Source: Blastocatellia bacterium
GTDB taxonomy: Bacteria > Acidobacteriota > Blastocatellia > RBC074
Direction: 5' to 3'
Assembly (NCBI GenBank): GCA_016789725.1
Contig: JAEUQN010000035.1
Location: 1 to 44,057, forward strand
Length of the DNA stretch: 44,057 nucleotides
A model generated the notes under the pieces. It saw only the letters and a program-made list of their open reading frames with translations, searched no databases and was not told the DNA's origin. The translations under genes and the position numbers were made by a program. The first letter of the stretch is position 1, and each line of letters begins with the position of its first letter. This document shows, piece after piece, positions 8,683-17,689 of this stretch.

Positions 8683-9981
8683 TTAAATTTCGCCAAACAC
8701 GCGCTCGAACACGCGATCAATATTTCTCAGCCGGGTTTTCACATCAAATGCGCGTTCGATTTGGTCGGGCGTGAGTAGCTTGGAAATGTCAGGGTCATTC
8801 GTCACCAGTTCACGAAAGTCCAAACCGTTGTCCCACGAATTGAGGGCATTGCGTTGCACCCAGTAATACGCTTCTTCGCGCTGTGCGCCTGCCGCCGCAA
8901 GCTCCAGCAATAATTGTCCCGAAAACACGAGGCCGCGCGTCAGGTTTAAATTCTCCAGCAATTGCTTTTCATTGATGACCAGTTTGTCGAGCAAGCCGGT
9001 TGTCTTCGCCAGCATGTAATCCACTGCGATACAAGCATCAGGCAAAATCACACGTTCGGCACCGGAATGCGAAATATCGCGTTCGTGCCAGAGCGCATTG
9101 TTTTCGAGCGCGGTCATCGCATAGCCACGCACGACGCGCGCGAGGCCGCAAATTCGTTCGGACAAAATCGGATTGCGTTTGTGCGGCATCGCGGACGAGC
9201 CTTTTTGTCCGGGCTTGAAATATTCGTGCGCCTCGCGGACTTCGGTGCGTTGCCAATGGCGAATTTGCAGTGCGATTTTTTCGAGTGACGAAGCAATGAT
9301 CGCCAGCGTGCAAACGAATTCAGAATAACGGTCGCGCTGAATCACCTGCGTCGAAACGTTCGCGGGTTTCAAACCCAGCAGGAAGCACACGCGCTCTTCG
9401 ATTTCAGGCTCCAGATGCGCAAACGTGCCGACTGCTCCTGACAACTTGCCGTAGCTGATGCCATCGCGGGCGCGCGTCATGCGATCCACATTGCGGCGAT
9501 TTTCTTCAAACCACAACGCGAACGTCATCCCCATCGTCGTTGGCTCGGCGTGAATACCGTGCGTGCGCCCGATCATTGGCGTGTCTTTGTACTCGAACGC
9601 TTTGCGCTTGAGCAGATCGCTCAGGGTTTGCAGTTTGGTGATAATCAAATCACCTGCCTGACACATCAACATGCCGTTCGCGGTATCAACGACATCCGAC
9701 GACGTTAATCCGTAATGTACCCAACGCGCTTCTTCGCCAATGTTTTCGGCCAGATTCGTCGTGAAGGCGATGACGTCGTGATCTGTTGTTTTTTCCAATT
9801 CGTGAATGCGCTCGACCGTAAACGCGGCTTTTTGCCGGATGACTTCAACGGCTTCCATTGGAATCGCGCCGTCTTCGGCATTCGCCTGACAGGCAGCGAT
9901 TTCGACTTCGAGCCATTTGCGATATTTATTTTCTTCTGTCCAGATGGCCCCCATTTCGGGCAACGTATAACGTCCGATCAT
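8683..9981 (-). CDS. purB: Adenylosuccinate lyase
   Basis: Cleaves SAICAR and adenylosuccinate, releasing fumarate, in purine synthesis. At 432 residues it matches the shorter bacterial form. The fumarase/aspartase superfamily signature GSSAMPHKRNP is present near residue 265, and so are TSSDVVDTANG (about residue 90) and GRTHGIHAEPTT (about residue 140), the three conserved regions that build the active site across subunits. The N terminus MIGRYTLPEMGAIWTEENKY is typical of the family. Upstream (10000-9982) is a short leader with an AAGGAATC-like site. Identification is secure. Confidence 0.96.
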   Translation of the reverse strand: MIGRYTLPEMGAIWTEENKYRKWLEVEIAACQANAEDGAIPMEAVEVIRQKAAFTVERIHELEKTTDHDVIAFTTNLAENIGEEARWVHYGLTSSDVVDTANGMLMCQAGDLIITKLQTLSDLLKRKAFEYKDTPMIGRTHGIHAEPTTMGMTFALWFEENRRNVDRMTRARDGISYGKLSGAVGTFAHLEPEIEERVCFLLGLKPANVSTQVIQRDRYSEFVCTLAIIASSLEKIALQIRHWQRTEVREAHEYFKPGQKGSSAMPHKRNPILSERICGLARVVRGYAMTALENNALWHERDISHSGAERVILPDACIAVDYMLAKTTGLLDKLVINEKQLLENLNLTRGLVFSGQLLLELAAAGAQREEAYYWVQRNALNSWDNGLDFRELVTNDPDISKLLTPDQIERAFDVKTRLRNIDRVFERVFGEI

Positions 9982-10024
9982 GATTCGTTTGATTCCTTAT
10001 TAGGTTTGAACTTGGGAGAGGTTT

Positions 10025-11173
10025 TCAATCACTGCTGTATCTTCGTTGCCGCGCTTTCACCGTCATCCCGGAACGTGCGGCGATCACTTGAACTGAACGA
10101 AAGCTGGTGTCTACAAATTCGCGCTCCGTCAAATAGGTCAGCGTGTATTGTGAGCCGATGTCGCGGAGAATATCGGCGGGCTGTTGTAAAAAAATCCTGA
10201 AACGTGTGGGCAAGTAAAATTCGCCGCCCGTCAATTCGGCCAGGCTTTTCAGTTCAGTTTCTTTGCCGTCCAATTGATGTAAAAAGGCGCGCAATTCGCC
10301 TTGTCGTTTGTAATTTCGGTTGTCTTGTTTTTCGTGCGCGCCATACCATTGCATCGTTTTGATAATTTCTGACCGGAGTAATTCGGTCCAACTCACGACA
10401 AAAATCGAAGCCTCTGATTTCATCAGCGCGTCGAGCGATTTGTTGCGCGTGGTCTTGCTGGCGGAATCAAAACCATCACTCAGCAGGACCACCACACGTC
10501 GCCCACTTTCGCATTCATTCATCTTTTTCGCCGCCAGGGCCAGTGCATCGTGGAAGGTGGATTTAATGCCGATGCGGAATTTGGACGCTAACGCTTCGCG
10601 CGCTTGTTTGTGATCGTTGGTCCAATCCTGCAACAACTGCACTTTGTCGGAATATTGAATGATGGCAAGTCGGTCGGTTTCGGCTAACGTGTTTACGAAG
10701 TTATAGGCAAATTCGCGGGCTGCGGGTTGCGGCAAAATGGCCGTGCTTTTGCGCGGGATCATGTCGCCCCATTCGCCTTTTTCATAGCCTTTGTCATCGG
10801 AATAAATATTGGTGCGATCACTCTCGCCGTTCTTAAATGTCCCGATTTCATTGCTCAAATCCAGCACGAGCAAAATGTTGGCTGGCTCCAGCTTCACACT
10901 GGTCGTTTGCCTCGCCGTACCGTCTTCAATGATGACGACATCTTTCGGCGCAAGATCGGTGATGGATTTGCCAACGTTGTTGTAGGCACGAATCGGAAGA
11001 CGAACCTCGCGCGTTTCGATGCGCAAATCCGCTTTATTCTCGGTTGGTTTTTGTGGATTCTGGGTTTTGCGCCCCGATTGAGCCAACAATGAAAGCGGCA
11101 ACAGACACACGAAAATGGTGGCGAGAATTTTCGCCCCGGCCTCTACCTTCCGCCTTTCGGGTTCCTGGCTCAT
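10025..11173 (-). CDS. Secreted VWA-domain protein (acidobacterial VWFA-related type)
   Basis: A 382-residue exported protein: a charged N terminus is followed by a hydrophobic signal segment (about residues 16-31, ending LLAQ). A short beta domain (residues 50-95, with [26 protein letters not shown]) precedes the von Willebrand A domain (residues 100-330), which continues into a region ending [14 protein letters not shown]. This order is that of the VWFA-related proteins numerous in Acidobacteriota. The metal-binding MIDAS motif, normally DxSxS, reads DLSNE here, so metal-dependent ligand binding may be weakened. The start overlaps the stop of the upstream MBL-fold gene by four bases (ATGA), so the two are translationally coupled. 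Ligand unknown. Confidence 0.87.
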   Translation of the reverse strand: MSQEPERRKVEAGAKILATIFVCLLPLSLLAQSGRKTQNPQKPTENKADLRIETREVRLPIRAYNNVGKSITDLAPKDVVIIEDGTARQTTSVKLEPANILLVLDLSNEIGTFKNGESDRTNIYSDDKGYEKGEWGDMIPRKSTAILPQPAAREFAYNFVNTLAETDRLAIIQYSDKVQLLQDWTNDHKQAREALASKFRIGIKSTFHDALALAAKKMNECESGRRVVVLLSDGFDSASKTTRNKSLDALMKSEASIFVVSWTELLRSEIIKTMQWYGAHEKQDNRNYKRQGELRAFLHQLDGKETELKSLAELTGGEFYLPTRFRIFLQQPADILRDIGSQYTLTYLTEREFVDTSFRSVQVIAARSGMTVKARQRRYSSD

Positions 11174-11967
11174 AGATCAATCCAATCCGTTGGCGCAGCA
11201 TAATTCGCAATCTTCACGCGCCGCGCGGCGTCCGCAGAAAATAACGGCGAACGTGCTTCTAATGCCTGGATGGCCGCCAAGCGGGCAACTTCGGGATGAT
11301 TGGAATTTTGCGACAAATGCGCGAGCACCACGTGTTGCGCTTTGCCATCGAAATCATCGCGCAAAAACCGGGCTAACTCATCATTGGAAGTATGGCCCTG
11401 TCGGCTCATAATCCGTTGTTTCAGCGACCAGGGATAATAGGTGCAGGCGCGCAACATGTCGGTTTCGTAATTTGATTCCAACACGAGCGCATCGCAATCA
11501 CGAAACCGCTCCGCCGCCAGGCCGTGATAGTAGCCCAAATCAACCGCCATTCCTGCCTTGATGCCCTGATATTCCAGCGTGTAGGCAAACGGGTCCGCCG
11601 CGTCGTGTGGAATGGTGAATGGATGGAACTTGATTGCGCCCACGGCGAAGTCCTGCGCGGAAGAAATTTCATCCCCACGTTTGATGTTTTTGACTTTGTC
11701 GCCGAGTTTGCAGGCGTTCAAGGTGGCAGAGGAAATAAAGACGGGAGCGTTGACCGTTTTAGCCACGACATGCAACCCGCTGGCGTGGTCGCCGTGTTCG
11801 TGCGTGATGACAATAGCATTGATTTTATGCGGGTCTTCGCCGACTTCCTGAATGCGGCGCATCGTTTCTTTACCGCTCAAACCACAATCAATCAACACGC
11901 GGGTTTCGCCTGCGACAACTAAGGTCGCATTGCCGGAACTACCACTCCCCAAAATGCAAATTCGCAT
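11170..11967 (-). CDS. MBL-fold metal-dependent hydrolase (YycJ/WalJ-like)
   Basis: A 265-residue cytoplasmic metallo-beta-lactamase-fold hydrolase. The opening [17 protein letters not shown] and the zinc-binding HEHGDH motif at about residues 56-61 are clear; further ligands are likely in [20 protein letters not shown] and the late [13 protein letters not shown] segment. The order resembles the YycJ/WalJ group of putative nucleases/phosphodiesterases, though its substrate cannot be told from sequence. It is the first gene of a coupled pair with the VWA protein (ATGA overlap). The ribosome binding site is weak (TTGAGC upstream of ATG 11967). Confidence 0.88.
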   Translation of the reverse strand: MRICILGSGSSGNATLVVAGETRVLIDCGLSGKETMRRIQEVGEDPHKINAIVITHEHGDHASGLHVVAKTVNAPVFISSATLNACKLGDKVKNIKRGDEISSAQDFAVGAIKFHPFTIPHDAADPFAYTLEYQGIKAGMAVDLGYYHGLAAERFRDCDALVLESNYETDMLRACTYYPWSLKQRIMSRQGHTSNDELARFLRDDFDGKAQHVVLAHLSQNSNHPEVARLAAIQALEARSPLFSADAARRVKIANYAAPTDWIDL

Positions 11968-12130
11968 GAAAAAATGCTCAATGAGTTGATACCAACTGCG
12001 TCACAAAAAGCGATGCGGCATCGTAGCACGGCGGGGTATGGCTTTCAAACTTAAGAGGATTGAGAGAAAGAGAGAAGTTGCTTGTTAGGCGGGCAAGTCC
12101 AGCATCTTGCTGCCAAGCTTGACTCATATC

Positions 12131-12515
12131 TCAGCGAAAATTCTCCACCCGTATAATGTCACTGCTGACCTGATCTATTTGCGACCACGTCAGCCCGCGT
12201 CCATCGGGCGACACGGCAAGCCCTGACGTCTGCTGTTGCAAGTCTTTTCCAGCTTCAGGATAGTCGTCAACTGGCCTGTCGCAAAGCTGTACACTTCGAT
12301 CAACGGTTGTTCTGCTTTTTCGGTCGAAGCGAAATAGATTCCTTGTGGGGTTCTTCTTTCTCCACCAGCCGTCCGTGCCGTTCGACCAGCGCCAGCAACA
12401 GGTCAAACGCTTTCGGTGTGAGCGCAATCGTCGCGCCGTCGCGTTGCAGCAAGCGTTCCCGCGCGTCGAGGCGGAACGGGCCGAATTCATAAGAGTGTCT
12501 TGAGGGCTGATGCAT
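12131..12515 (-). pseudogene. Remnant of a winged-helix/TolB-propeller regulator (internal deletion and frameshifts)
   Basis: Three pieces in different frames on the minus strand add up to the two ends of one large gene. From ATG 12515 a transcriptional-regulator C-terminal (winged-helix) domain reads YEFGPFRLDARERLL through GRLVEKEE, and stops making sense near 12354. A second frame then gives PQGIYFAS, AEQPLIEVYSFATGQL, ILKLEKT, and a third frame from about 12240 gives TSGLAVSPDGRGLTWSQID and ends SDIIRVENFR at 12131. The last two match the final propeller blades of acidobacterial winged-helix/TolB proteins. So the DNA-binding domain is joined out of frame to the last about 70 residues, with the middle (roughly 500 residues in relatives) missing. 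The winged-helix part is nearly identical to the intact neighbour. Confidence 0.8.
12380..12488. repeat. 109-bp direct repeat, copy 1 (winged-helix segment)
   Basis: Identical base for base to 13922-14030. It covers the region encoding the start of the winged-helix domain in the pseudogene. Flanking DNA on both sides diverges sharply. Confidence 0.9.
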
Positions 12516-12581
12516 AAAAGCTCAGCAGAAGTTTTCCATCACTGTCTTGCTAACGCCAAAAGGCTTTGTTCACTGATTAGG

Positions 12582-14057
12582 TCAAGGCGTATGCCCAATG
12601 CGCTGCAGCAATTTGCGGAAGCGTTCATCTGCGCGCAAGCCGTCAAATTTCGGATCAACTTTCAGCCACAGCCACAGCCAACCGCTGCGCTCTTCATAGG
12701 CTTTTTCGAGCCAGGCCAGCGCCTGTTCCCTTTCCCCAAGTCCGGCGTGGATGGTGGCGAGATCATAGGGTGAGACGTACCTGCGCTTGGCAGTCTCTTG
12801 CAACTCTGCGAGCACCTTTTGCGTCTCGGGGCGCTGGCCTGACATGGCATAAGCATGTCCGAGCGATGCCAAAACCTGTGGGTTGTCATTTATTAGGCGC
12901 GCTTGGTTAAATTCAGCAATGGCCTCATTAAACTTACCCTGTTGTTCATAAACACAGCCGAGCATTAGTCGTGTCCAGTGCAACTTCGACTCCACACCTA
13001 TCGCCCGCCGATACTGTTCAATGGCCTGCTCATACTGGCGCGCGAAATAAAAAGAATCTCCCAGCCCCCACAAACCCCAGTCGTTCAGCGGATCGGATCC
13101 CAACGACCGTTTCATTTCTGCCTGCGCTTCATCAAACCGTCCCACCGCGATCAAGTGAAAGCCATAAAGCCGATGCGCTGGTTCGTATTCCGGGTCAAGC
13201 GCCATGGCACGCTTGAGTTCCTGTTCAGCCCCCACCCAGTCCCAATCATACTGCGCCTTGATCAAACCCAGGGTAGCGTGCGTTGAAGCAGACGTCTCAT
13301 CTTGCTGCAATGCATTCACGGCTGCCGCTTTTGCTTTGGGCATCGCTTCCCGAGGGGACATGTGCAGGTCCGAAAGGAAGGTCCAGGCAGTGGCCAGCCC
13401 CTCGTAGGCTGAGGCAGAGTTCGGGTCTAGGATGACAGCTTTATTGTAGTACTCAATGCCTTTCCTGACCTCATCTTCCTTCCACTTGAGCAGGTAGAAG
13501 TTGCCCTTGAACTCAAGCTCCGTGACTTTGGCTCTCTTCTCCAGCCTGAAGTACTGCCAGAGTCCGACACCGATGAAAACAGGCAGTAAGAAAGCGAGAG
13601 CGCTCAGAATAATCACAGAGCGATTGCTTCGGCTGGCCGCAGACTTGACATCCGACGTTATCGGCTGTGCGTCACCCGTGCTGACTGGAGTCGCCGGCTC
13701 TTGGGCTACAGGCCCCGCCTCTACATCATTTTGCGACTTTACCTTAGCCACAAAGCGATAGCCGCGCTTCGGCACGGTTTCAATGTAGCGTTCGCCGTTC
13801 GTGCCATCGCCCAAAGCTTTGCGAATTAGTGCGATATTGGAGGATAGGTTCGATTCCTCGACTATCGTGTCGGGCCAGACGGCTTGGAACAATTCTTCTT
13901 TCTCGACCAAGCGCCCAGGTCGTTCGACCAGCGCCAGCAACAGGTCAAACGCTTTCGGTGTGAGCGCAATCGTCGCGCCGTCGCGTTGCAGCAAGCGTTC
14001 CCGCGCGTCGAGGCGGAACGGGCCGAATTCGTAACATTGTGATTGCGAATGATTCAT
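12582..14057 (-). CDS. Winged-helix transcriptional regulator with transmembrane helix and TPR repeats (CadC-like layout)
   Basis: A 491-residue protein starting at ATG 14057 (MNHSQSQCYEFGPF); a longer in-frame reading runs antisense-like into the upstream gene and is rejected. Residues 1-105 form an OmpR-type winged helix (IALTPKAFDLLLALVER, SNLSSNIALIRKALGD, ERYIETVPKRGYRFVAKV). A low-complexity linker leads to one transmembrane helix (about residues 147-170, SVIILSALAFLLPVFIGVGLW). The rest is a string of tetratricopeptide repeats (AYEGLATAWTFL, AHRLYGFHLIAVGRFDEAQ, QYEQAIEQYRRAIG and others) to the C terminus. The layout is that of membrane-tethered CadC-like regulators, with TPRs as the outer or sensory part. 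It lies eight bases after the secreted-protein gene at 14066, so the two probably form an operon. Confidence 0.88.
   Translation of the reverse strand: MNHSQSQCYEFGPFRLDARERLLQRDGATIALTPKAFDLLLALVERPGRLVEKEELFQAVWPDTIVEESNLSSNIALIRKALGDGTNGERYIETVPKRGYRFVAKVKSQNDVEAGPVAQEPATPVSTGDAQPITSDVKSAASRSNRSVIILSALAFLLPVFIGVGLWQYFRLEKRAKVTELEFKGNFYLLKWKEDEVRKGIEYYNKAVILDPNSASAYEGLATAWTFLSDLHMSPREAMPKAKAAAVNALQQDETSASTHATLGLIKAQYDWDWVGAEQELKRAMALDPEYEPAHRLYGFHLIAVGRFDEAQAEMKRSLGSDPLNDWGLWGLGDSFYFARQYEQAIEQYRRAIGVESKLHWTRLMLGCVYEQQGKFNEAIAEFNQARLINDNPQVLASLGHAYAMSGQRPETQKVLAELQETAKRRYVSPYDLATIHAGLGEREQALAWLEKAYEERSGWLWLWLKVDPKFDGLRADERFRKLLQRIGHTP
13922..14030. repeat. 109-bp direct repeat, copy 2 (winged-helix segment)
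   Basis: Identical to 12380-12488, offset 1542 bases. It lies within the 5' part of the intact winged-helix/TPR gene. Confidence 0.9.
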
Positions 14058-14065
14058 CGTCAGCC

Positions 14066-15106
14066 TTACTTCGGCGGAGCCACTTTCGTCCGCCAATATG
14101 TGAACACGCGATCCGCCGTGGCCAGCGCGGTTTTGTCGTTGCGCACGAGGCCGTACATCATAAGCGCCTGCACGACTTCGCCGTAGTTCACGGTTTTGGG
14201 TTCGCCGAAATACGAAGGTTCTTTGCCAACGCCCGTGCGCGTGTTGCCCTCGACTAATACTTCGCCGTTCTCGCCAATGCGCGTCAGTTGCCACGCGACG
14301 GCTTTTGGCAACGCGGCTTCAAATTCGGGAATCGGCAGGTGCAACGCGAGCGTCTGACCAAACAGAATTGAGGCCGCGTTGTAGCTGGAATCGCGTCCGC
14401 CGTTTTCGCTGAAAACTCCGTCCTTGTCACGACGAGTCAGGCCGTGCGCGACCAGCCGATGCGACGTGGCAATGAGCTTTTCGTCCTTCAGCGCGAGTCC
14501 GCACAAACCAAATGCCTTCGCGGCAATGAAGATGCGATTCACAGCGTGTGAGCTGTTGGCAATGATTGTGTCATAGCCCGATGCGATAAAAGCCATCGCA
14601 CGGCGCATCTTCGGTTCCAGCGCGACGAGGCGGTCGTGAAAATGCTTTTCGTGCGGCGACTGGCGAATCACGAGCACCGCACGCCCCACTTCCTGCATAA
14701 AAAAGAAGGCAGTCTCGACCGCCGCGCCAAACGGTTTCGCGCTTTTGCCATTGGGCCGATCATTCGCCTCGAACCCGCCATCGGCACGCTGATGCGAGAA
14801 CGTGGTTTCGATGCCGCGCCAAGCATTGTCCGCTGTAGCGAGGTCGTCCGCCACGACCCCGTAAATCACCGTGCGAGCACTGCCGCGCTGTGTGCCCGCT
14901 TCGATCCAATATCCGCCCCGATGATTCGTGCCGATGAAGCCCTGCGCATCGGGCAGGCTCTCGCCAATCAGCGCGCGCAATCGTTCTTTCGGGATTTTGC
15001 GTAACAGATCGTATTCCGTAATCGGTTTGCGCGGCGCGTTGTTCGCCATCGCCACGCAGGCGAAAAGTAGCAACAGAAGGGAGGAAGTGATGGGTTTGTA
15101 GTTCAT
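14066..15106 (-). CDS. Secreted protein of unknown function, possible alpha/alpha-toroid fold
   Basis: A 346-residue protein starting at ATG 15106 (MNYKPITSSLLLLLFACVAMA), which gives a clear signal peptide; a longer reading to 15205 would bury it. GGAGG lies too far from that ATG in the coding strand to help, so the start rests on the signal peptide. The mature protein has repeated helical pairs with Gly/Asn-rich turns (GVVADDLATADNAWRGIETTF, DGGFEANDRP, AVNRIFIAAKAFGLCGLAL, ENGGRDSSYNAASILFG), like alpha/alpha-toroid glycan lyases or hydrolases, but I cannot point to a catalytic set. It is followed after eight bases by the winged-helix/TPR regulator, which may sense or control the same process. 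Confidence 0.75.
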   Translation of the reverse strand: MNYKPITSSLLLLLFACVAMANNAPRKPITEYDLLRKIPKERLRALIGESLPDAQGFIGTNHRGGYWIEAGTQRGSARTVIYGVVADDLATADNAWRGIETTFSHQRADGGFEANDRPNGKSAKPFGAAVETAFFFMQEVGRAVLVIRQSPHEKHFHDRLVALEPKMRRAMAFIASGYDTIIANSSHAVNRIFIAAKAFGLCGLALKDEKLIATSHRLVAHGLTRRDKDGVFSENGGRDSSYNAASILFGQTLALHLPIPEFEAALPKAVAWQLTRIGENGEVLVEGNTRTGVGKEPSYFGEPKTVNYGEVVQALMMYGLVRNDKTALATADRVFTYWRTKVAPPK

Positions 15107-15161
15107 AAGTTTGTCAGAAAACATTCGGAAATCCGATCCAGCTTGCGGCGCAAGCGTCAGC

Positions 15162-15355
15162 ATAAAGCCTGGGGTGAAGCGCGGTAGCGCGGAGCCCCAG
15201 GACATTCCGTATTGAAACAGTTAGCCCGCGCAGGCGGGCGATAGCCGCTGACGATTACGATGATGGCGAAAGACTGCCGCCCACATCTGCGGGCTTGTAG
15301 GCCTCCCTCGCCCGTTTCCTGGGGTTGCGGCTCACGCCTTCACCCGAGGCTTTAT
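15162..15355. repeat. Palindrome-ended intergenic repeat element (about 194 bp)
   Basis: The 316-base gap between the secreted-protein gene and the kinase gene has no plausible gene. It is dominated by an element whose ends are inverted copies: ATAAAGCCTGGGGTGAAG at 15162-15179 and its reverse complement at 15338-15355, with one mismatch. Pairing continues inward (CCCCAGGA at 15195-15202 versus TCCTGGGG at 15317-15324). Such structured intergenic repeats are frequent in Acidobacteriota and Planctomycetota genomes. No transposase or clear target duplication is seen. Confidence 0.7.
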
Positions 15356-17187
15356 GCGGTCGCCCGGCTTCGCGGGCTAGGTTTTTAAATCAGTTCTGAA
15401 ATTCCATTCAGGCAGCGCCGTGTTACTTCTTCAGTCCCGCTGTCCAATTCAAAAACACGGTGACGGGCGTGGGTTCGCCGACCTTTGTCCCGATCAGGAA
15501 GTGTTGCCCGTCTGCCGTCACGTCGTAGTCAATCCCGGACTGCACCAGGCCCGTCAGCATCCGCGTTTTGAATACGGTTTTGGGCGTGGCAAAGGCTTCG
15601 CCACTCATCGGCACCGCCATCATCATCCCATCCGCTGCGACGTAAAAGAGTTCCTGCCCGTTGCGACTGAATCTCGGTTGTGTGCCGCCGCTGATCGAGA
15701 TGCGCTTTTTATCGCCGCCCAGTTTGCCGTCGGCACTGAACGATTGCACGTAGATTTCATAGCTGCCCGATTCATCCGATGTGTAAGCCAGCCAGCGCAT
15801 ATCGGGCGAAAGCTGCGCCTGGTATTCGTCAAAGATGGAGTTAATGAGCAGGTAAGGCTGCCGCTCTCCAAACAACGGCAGCGCCCAGACATCCCGGCGC
15901 GTTTTCTCGCTGCTTCTGCTGTAAAGCAGATAACGCCCATCTTTCGACCAATCAGATAACGCCCCCACCCCGCTGCCGATCTCAGCAGCGAGTCTTCGCC
16001 TCCACCACCTGCGGCTTTTTGGTATATCCCCCTCGTCCCGCCTCTGCGGCTATAGAAAGCGACGTAACTACTATCCGGCGACCAGAGCGGATAGTCTTCG
16101 TTAGCGGGGTCAAAGGTCAGTCGGGTGGGCAGATTGCGCAGCAGATCAATTGTCCAGATATCTGATTTCCGCGTTTTTGCGTCTACACGCACAAGGGCAA
16201 CGTTTCTGCCATCTGGCGCAATCCTGGGATTTGCCCCTAGTGGCACTCTCACTGGCGGGTCCAGCACCGACTCCTGTTTTCCTGTGCGGTCAAACCAGAC
16301 AAGCTGATGGTCATGCTGCGCATCTCCGCGCCAGACCAGCACACCATTCTCAGCAACGGAGAGGGGAGCAGCGAGCGAGTCGTAAGCCTCGACAGGATTC
16401 GTCAGGGGAATGGCCTCGCCCTTCAGTTCCAGGCGCGTCGCGTCGAAGGCCTGTGCCACTAACGCTCCCTCCCGCACAAACAGCAGCCAGCCCGGCGGTG
16501 CATACACGGCAGGCGCGGCATCGGCCAGAATCTGCTTCACCTCTTTCGTATCCAGCGAGCCGACAAAGACACGTTGCTGACCTTCGAAGCCAGCATCGCG
16601 GTACAGAAAGTGGCGGCCATCCGGCAGAAAAAACGGGACACGATGGTCAAGCAAACCCTGCGCTGGATCAAGGCTGGTCACAGGCACAGGCGTGCCGCCC
16701 GTGGCCGGAACCTGAAATAACCCGCTCGCAGAGCTTGGCGCAAAGACGATGACGCCCTCCCGGTTCCACGTTCCCCCTTCCAGGCGGTTCGCGTTACAAA
16801 GCGTTTGCGGACGCCCGCCCGCCAGTTCCAACCGCATCAGCTTGCCCTGCGCACCGAAGCCCAGCGAACGGCTGTCCGGCGACCAGAACGGCGCTATCGC
16901 GTCTTCTGTGCCCGGCAGCGGGGTTGCTTCGCCACTATCCAGCGGACGCACATAAAGCTGTCGTTTGCCCTCGGCTGACCGCCCGATAAACGCCAGCTTC
17001 TGTCCATCGGGCGAGACGACTACGGAATCATAGCGCCCATTGTCGAAGGCCACCTTTTCCGGTGGCGTAAACGAGAGGCGCACGGCGGAGGTGCTATTGG
17101 CCGGACGATTGAAATACGCCACACCGAGCGCAAGTGCGATCAACGCCAACACTCCCGCAACAAGCCACGCGATGCGCTCCCGCCGGC

Positions 17188-17289
17188 CTGGGTACGCACG
17201 CGCCCCCGCGTGCGGGCTTGGTGAGGCGTCCGTTGGCAACGAAGTAGTCTCTTGCCCAGAGTTGCCCGCGAGGGCGCGGGCGTACCCAG
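17188..17289. repeat. 102-bp palindrome-ended in-frame insertion in the kinase linker
   Basis: Ends are inverted: CTGGGTACGCACGCGCC at 17188-17204 pairs with 17273-17289 with one mismatch. The length is exactly 34 codons, so the kinase reading frame is kept; it encodes the linker around [15 protein letters not shown] and [10 protein letters not shown] just before the transmembrane helix. Confidence 0.65.
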
Positions 17290-17635
17290 ACGACGCCAGC
17301 CCTTCCAGCGCAAAACCCAAATCGCTGGTGGATTGAAAGCGCCGCCCCGGTTTCTTCTCTAAACAGCGCCGCACGATCTTTTCCAATTGCGGCGAAATCT
17401 TCGCGTTCGTCTCGCTCAACTCCGACGGTTCCTCATTCAGAATCGCCGTCATCGTTTCCGCCATTGTCCCTTTCTGAAACGCTCGCTCGCCGCGCAACAT
17501 CTCGAACAGAATCAAGCCGAAGCTGAACAAGTCCGAACGATGATCTACCGTTTCGCCGCGCACTTGTTCGGGCGACATGTACGCCACCGTTCCCATCACC
17601 GTGCCGGGAATGGTGTGTGGCGAGTGAGCGATGGG

Positions 17636-17689
17636 GCGATGGGGCGACAGGGCGAGCGTAGATTCCTCTTCACCCCGTCGCCCCATCGC
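17636..17689. repeat. Inverted repeat within the kinase activation-loop insertion
   Basis: A 13-bp perfect stem: GCGATGGGGCGAC at 17636-17648 and its complement at 17677-17689, with a 28-base loop. Partial extra copies of the GCGATGGGGCGA unit flank it (17628-17639). It encodes a Gly/Arg/His/Pro-rich stretch between the DFG motif and the GTVAYMSPEQ motif. Confidence 0.6.

Noticed and set aside
8643..8720. Longer start for the DUF454 gene
   Set aside because: It would overlap purB by 38 bases and adds residues that do not fit the family.
11968..12130. Search for a tRNA or small RNA in the gap
   Set aside because: Only a short GATGCGGCATC-type inverted repeat is visible; no cloverleaf or conserved RNA was recognised.
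14058..14294. Extension of the winged-helix/TPR frame upstream of 14057
   Set aside because: The added residues have no similarity to the family and overlap the end of the upstream secreted-protein gene on the same strand; the winged helix begins right after ATG 14057.
16150..16752. A 200-codon open frame on the plus strand
   Set aside because: Antisense to the kinase-propeller gene and low-complexity Arg/Pro/His-rich, typical of a shadow frame in GC-rich DNA.
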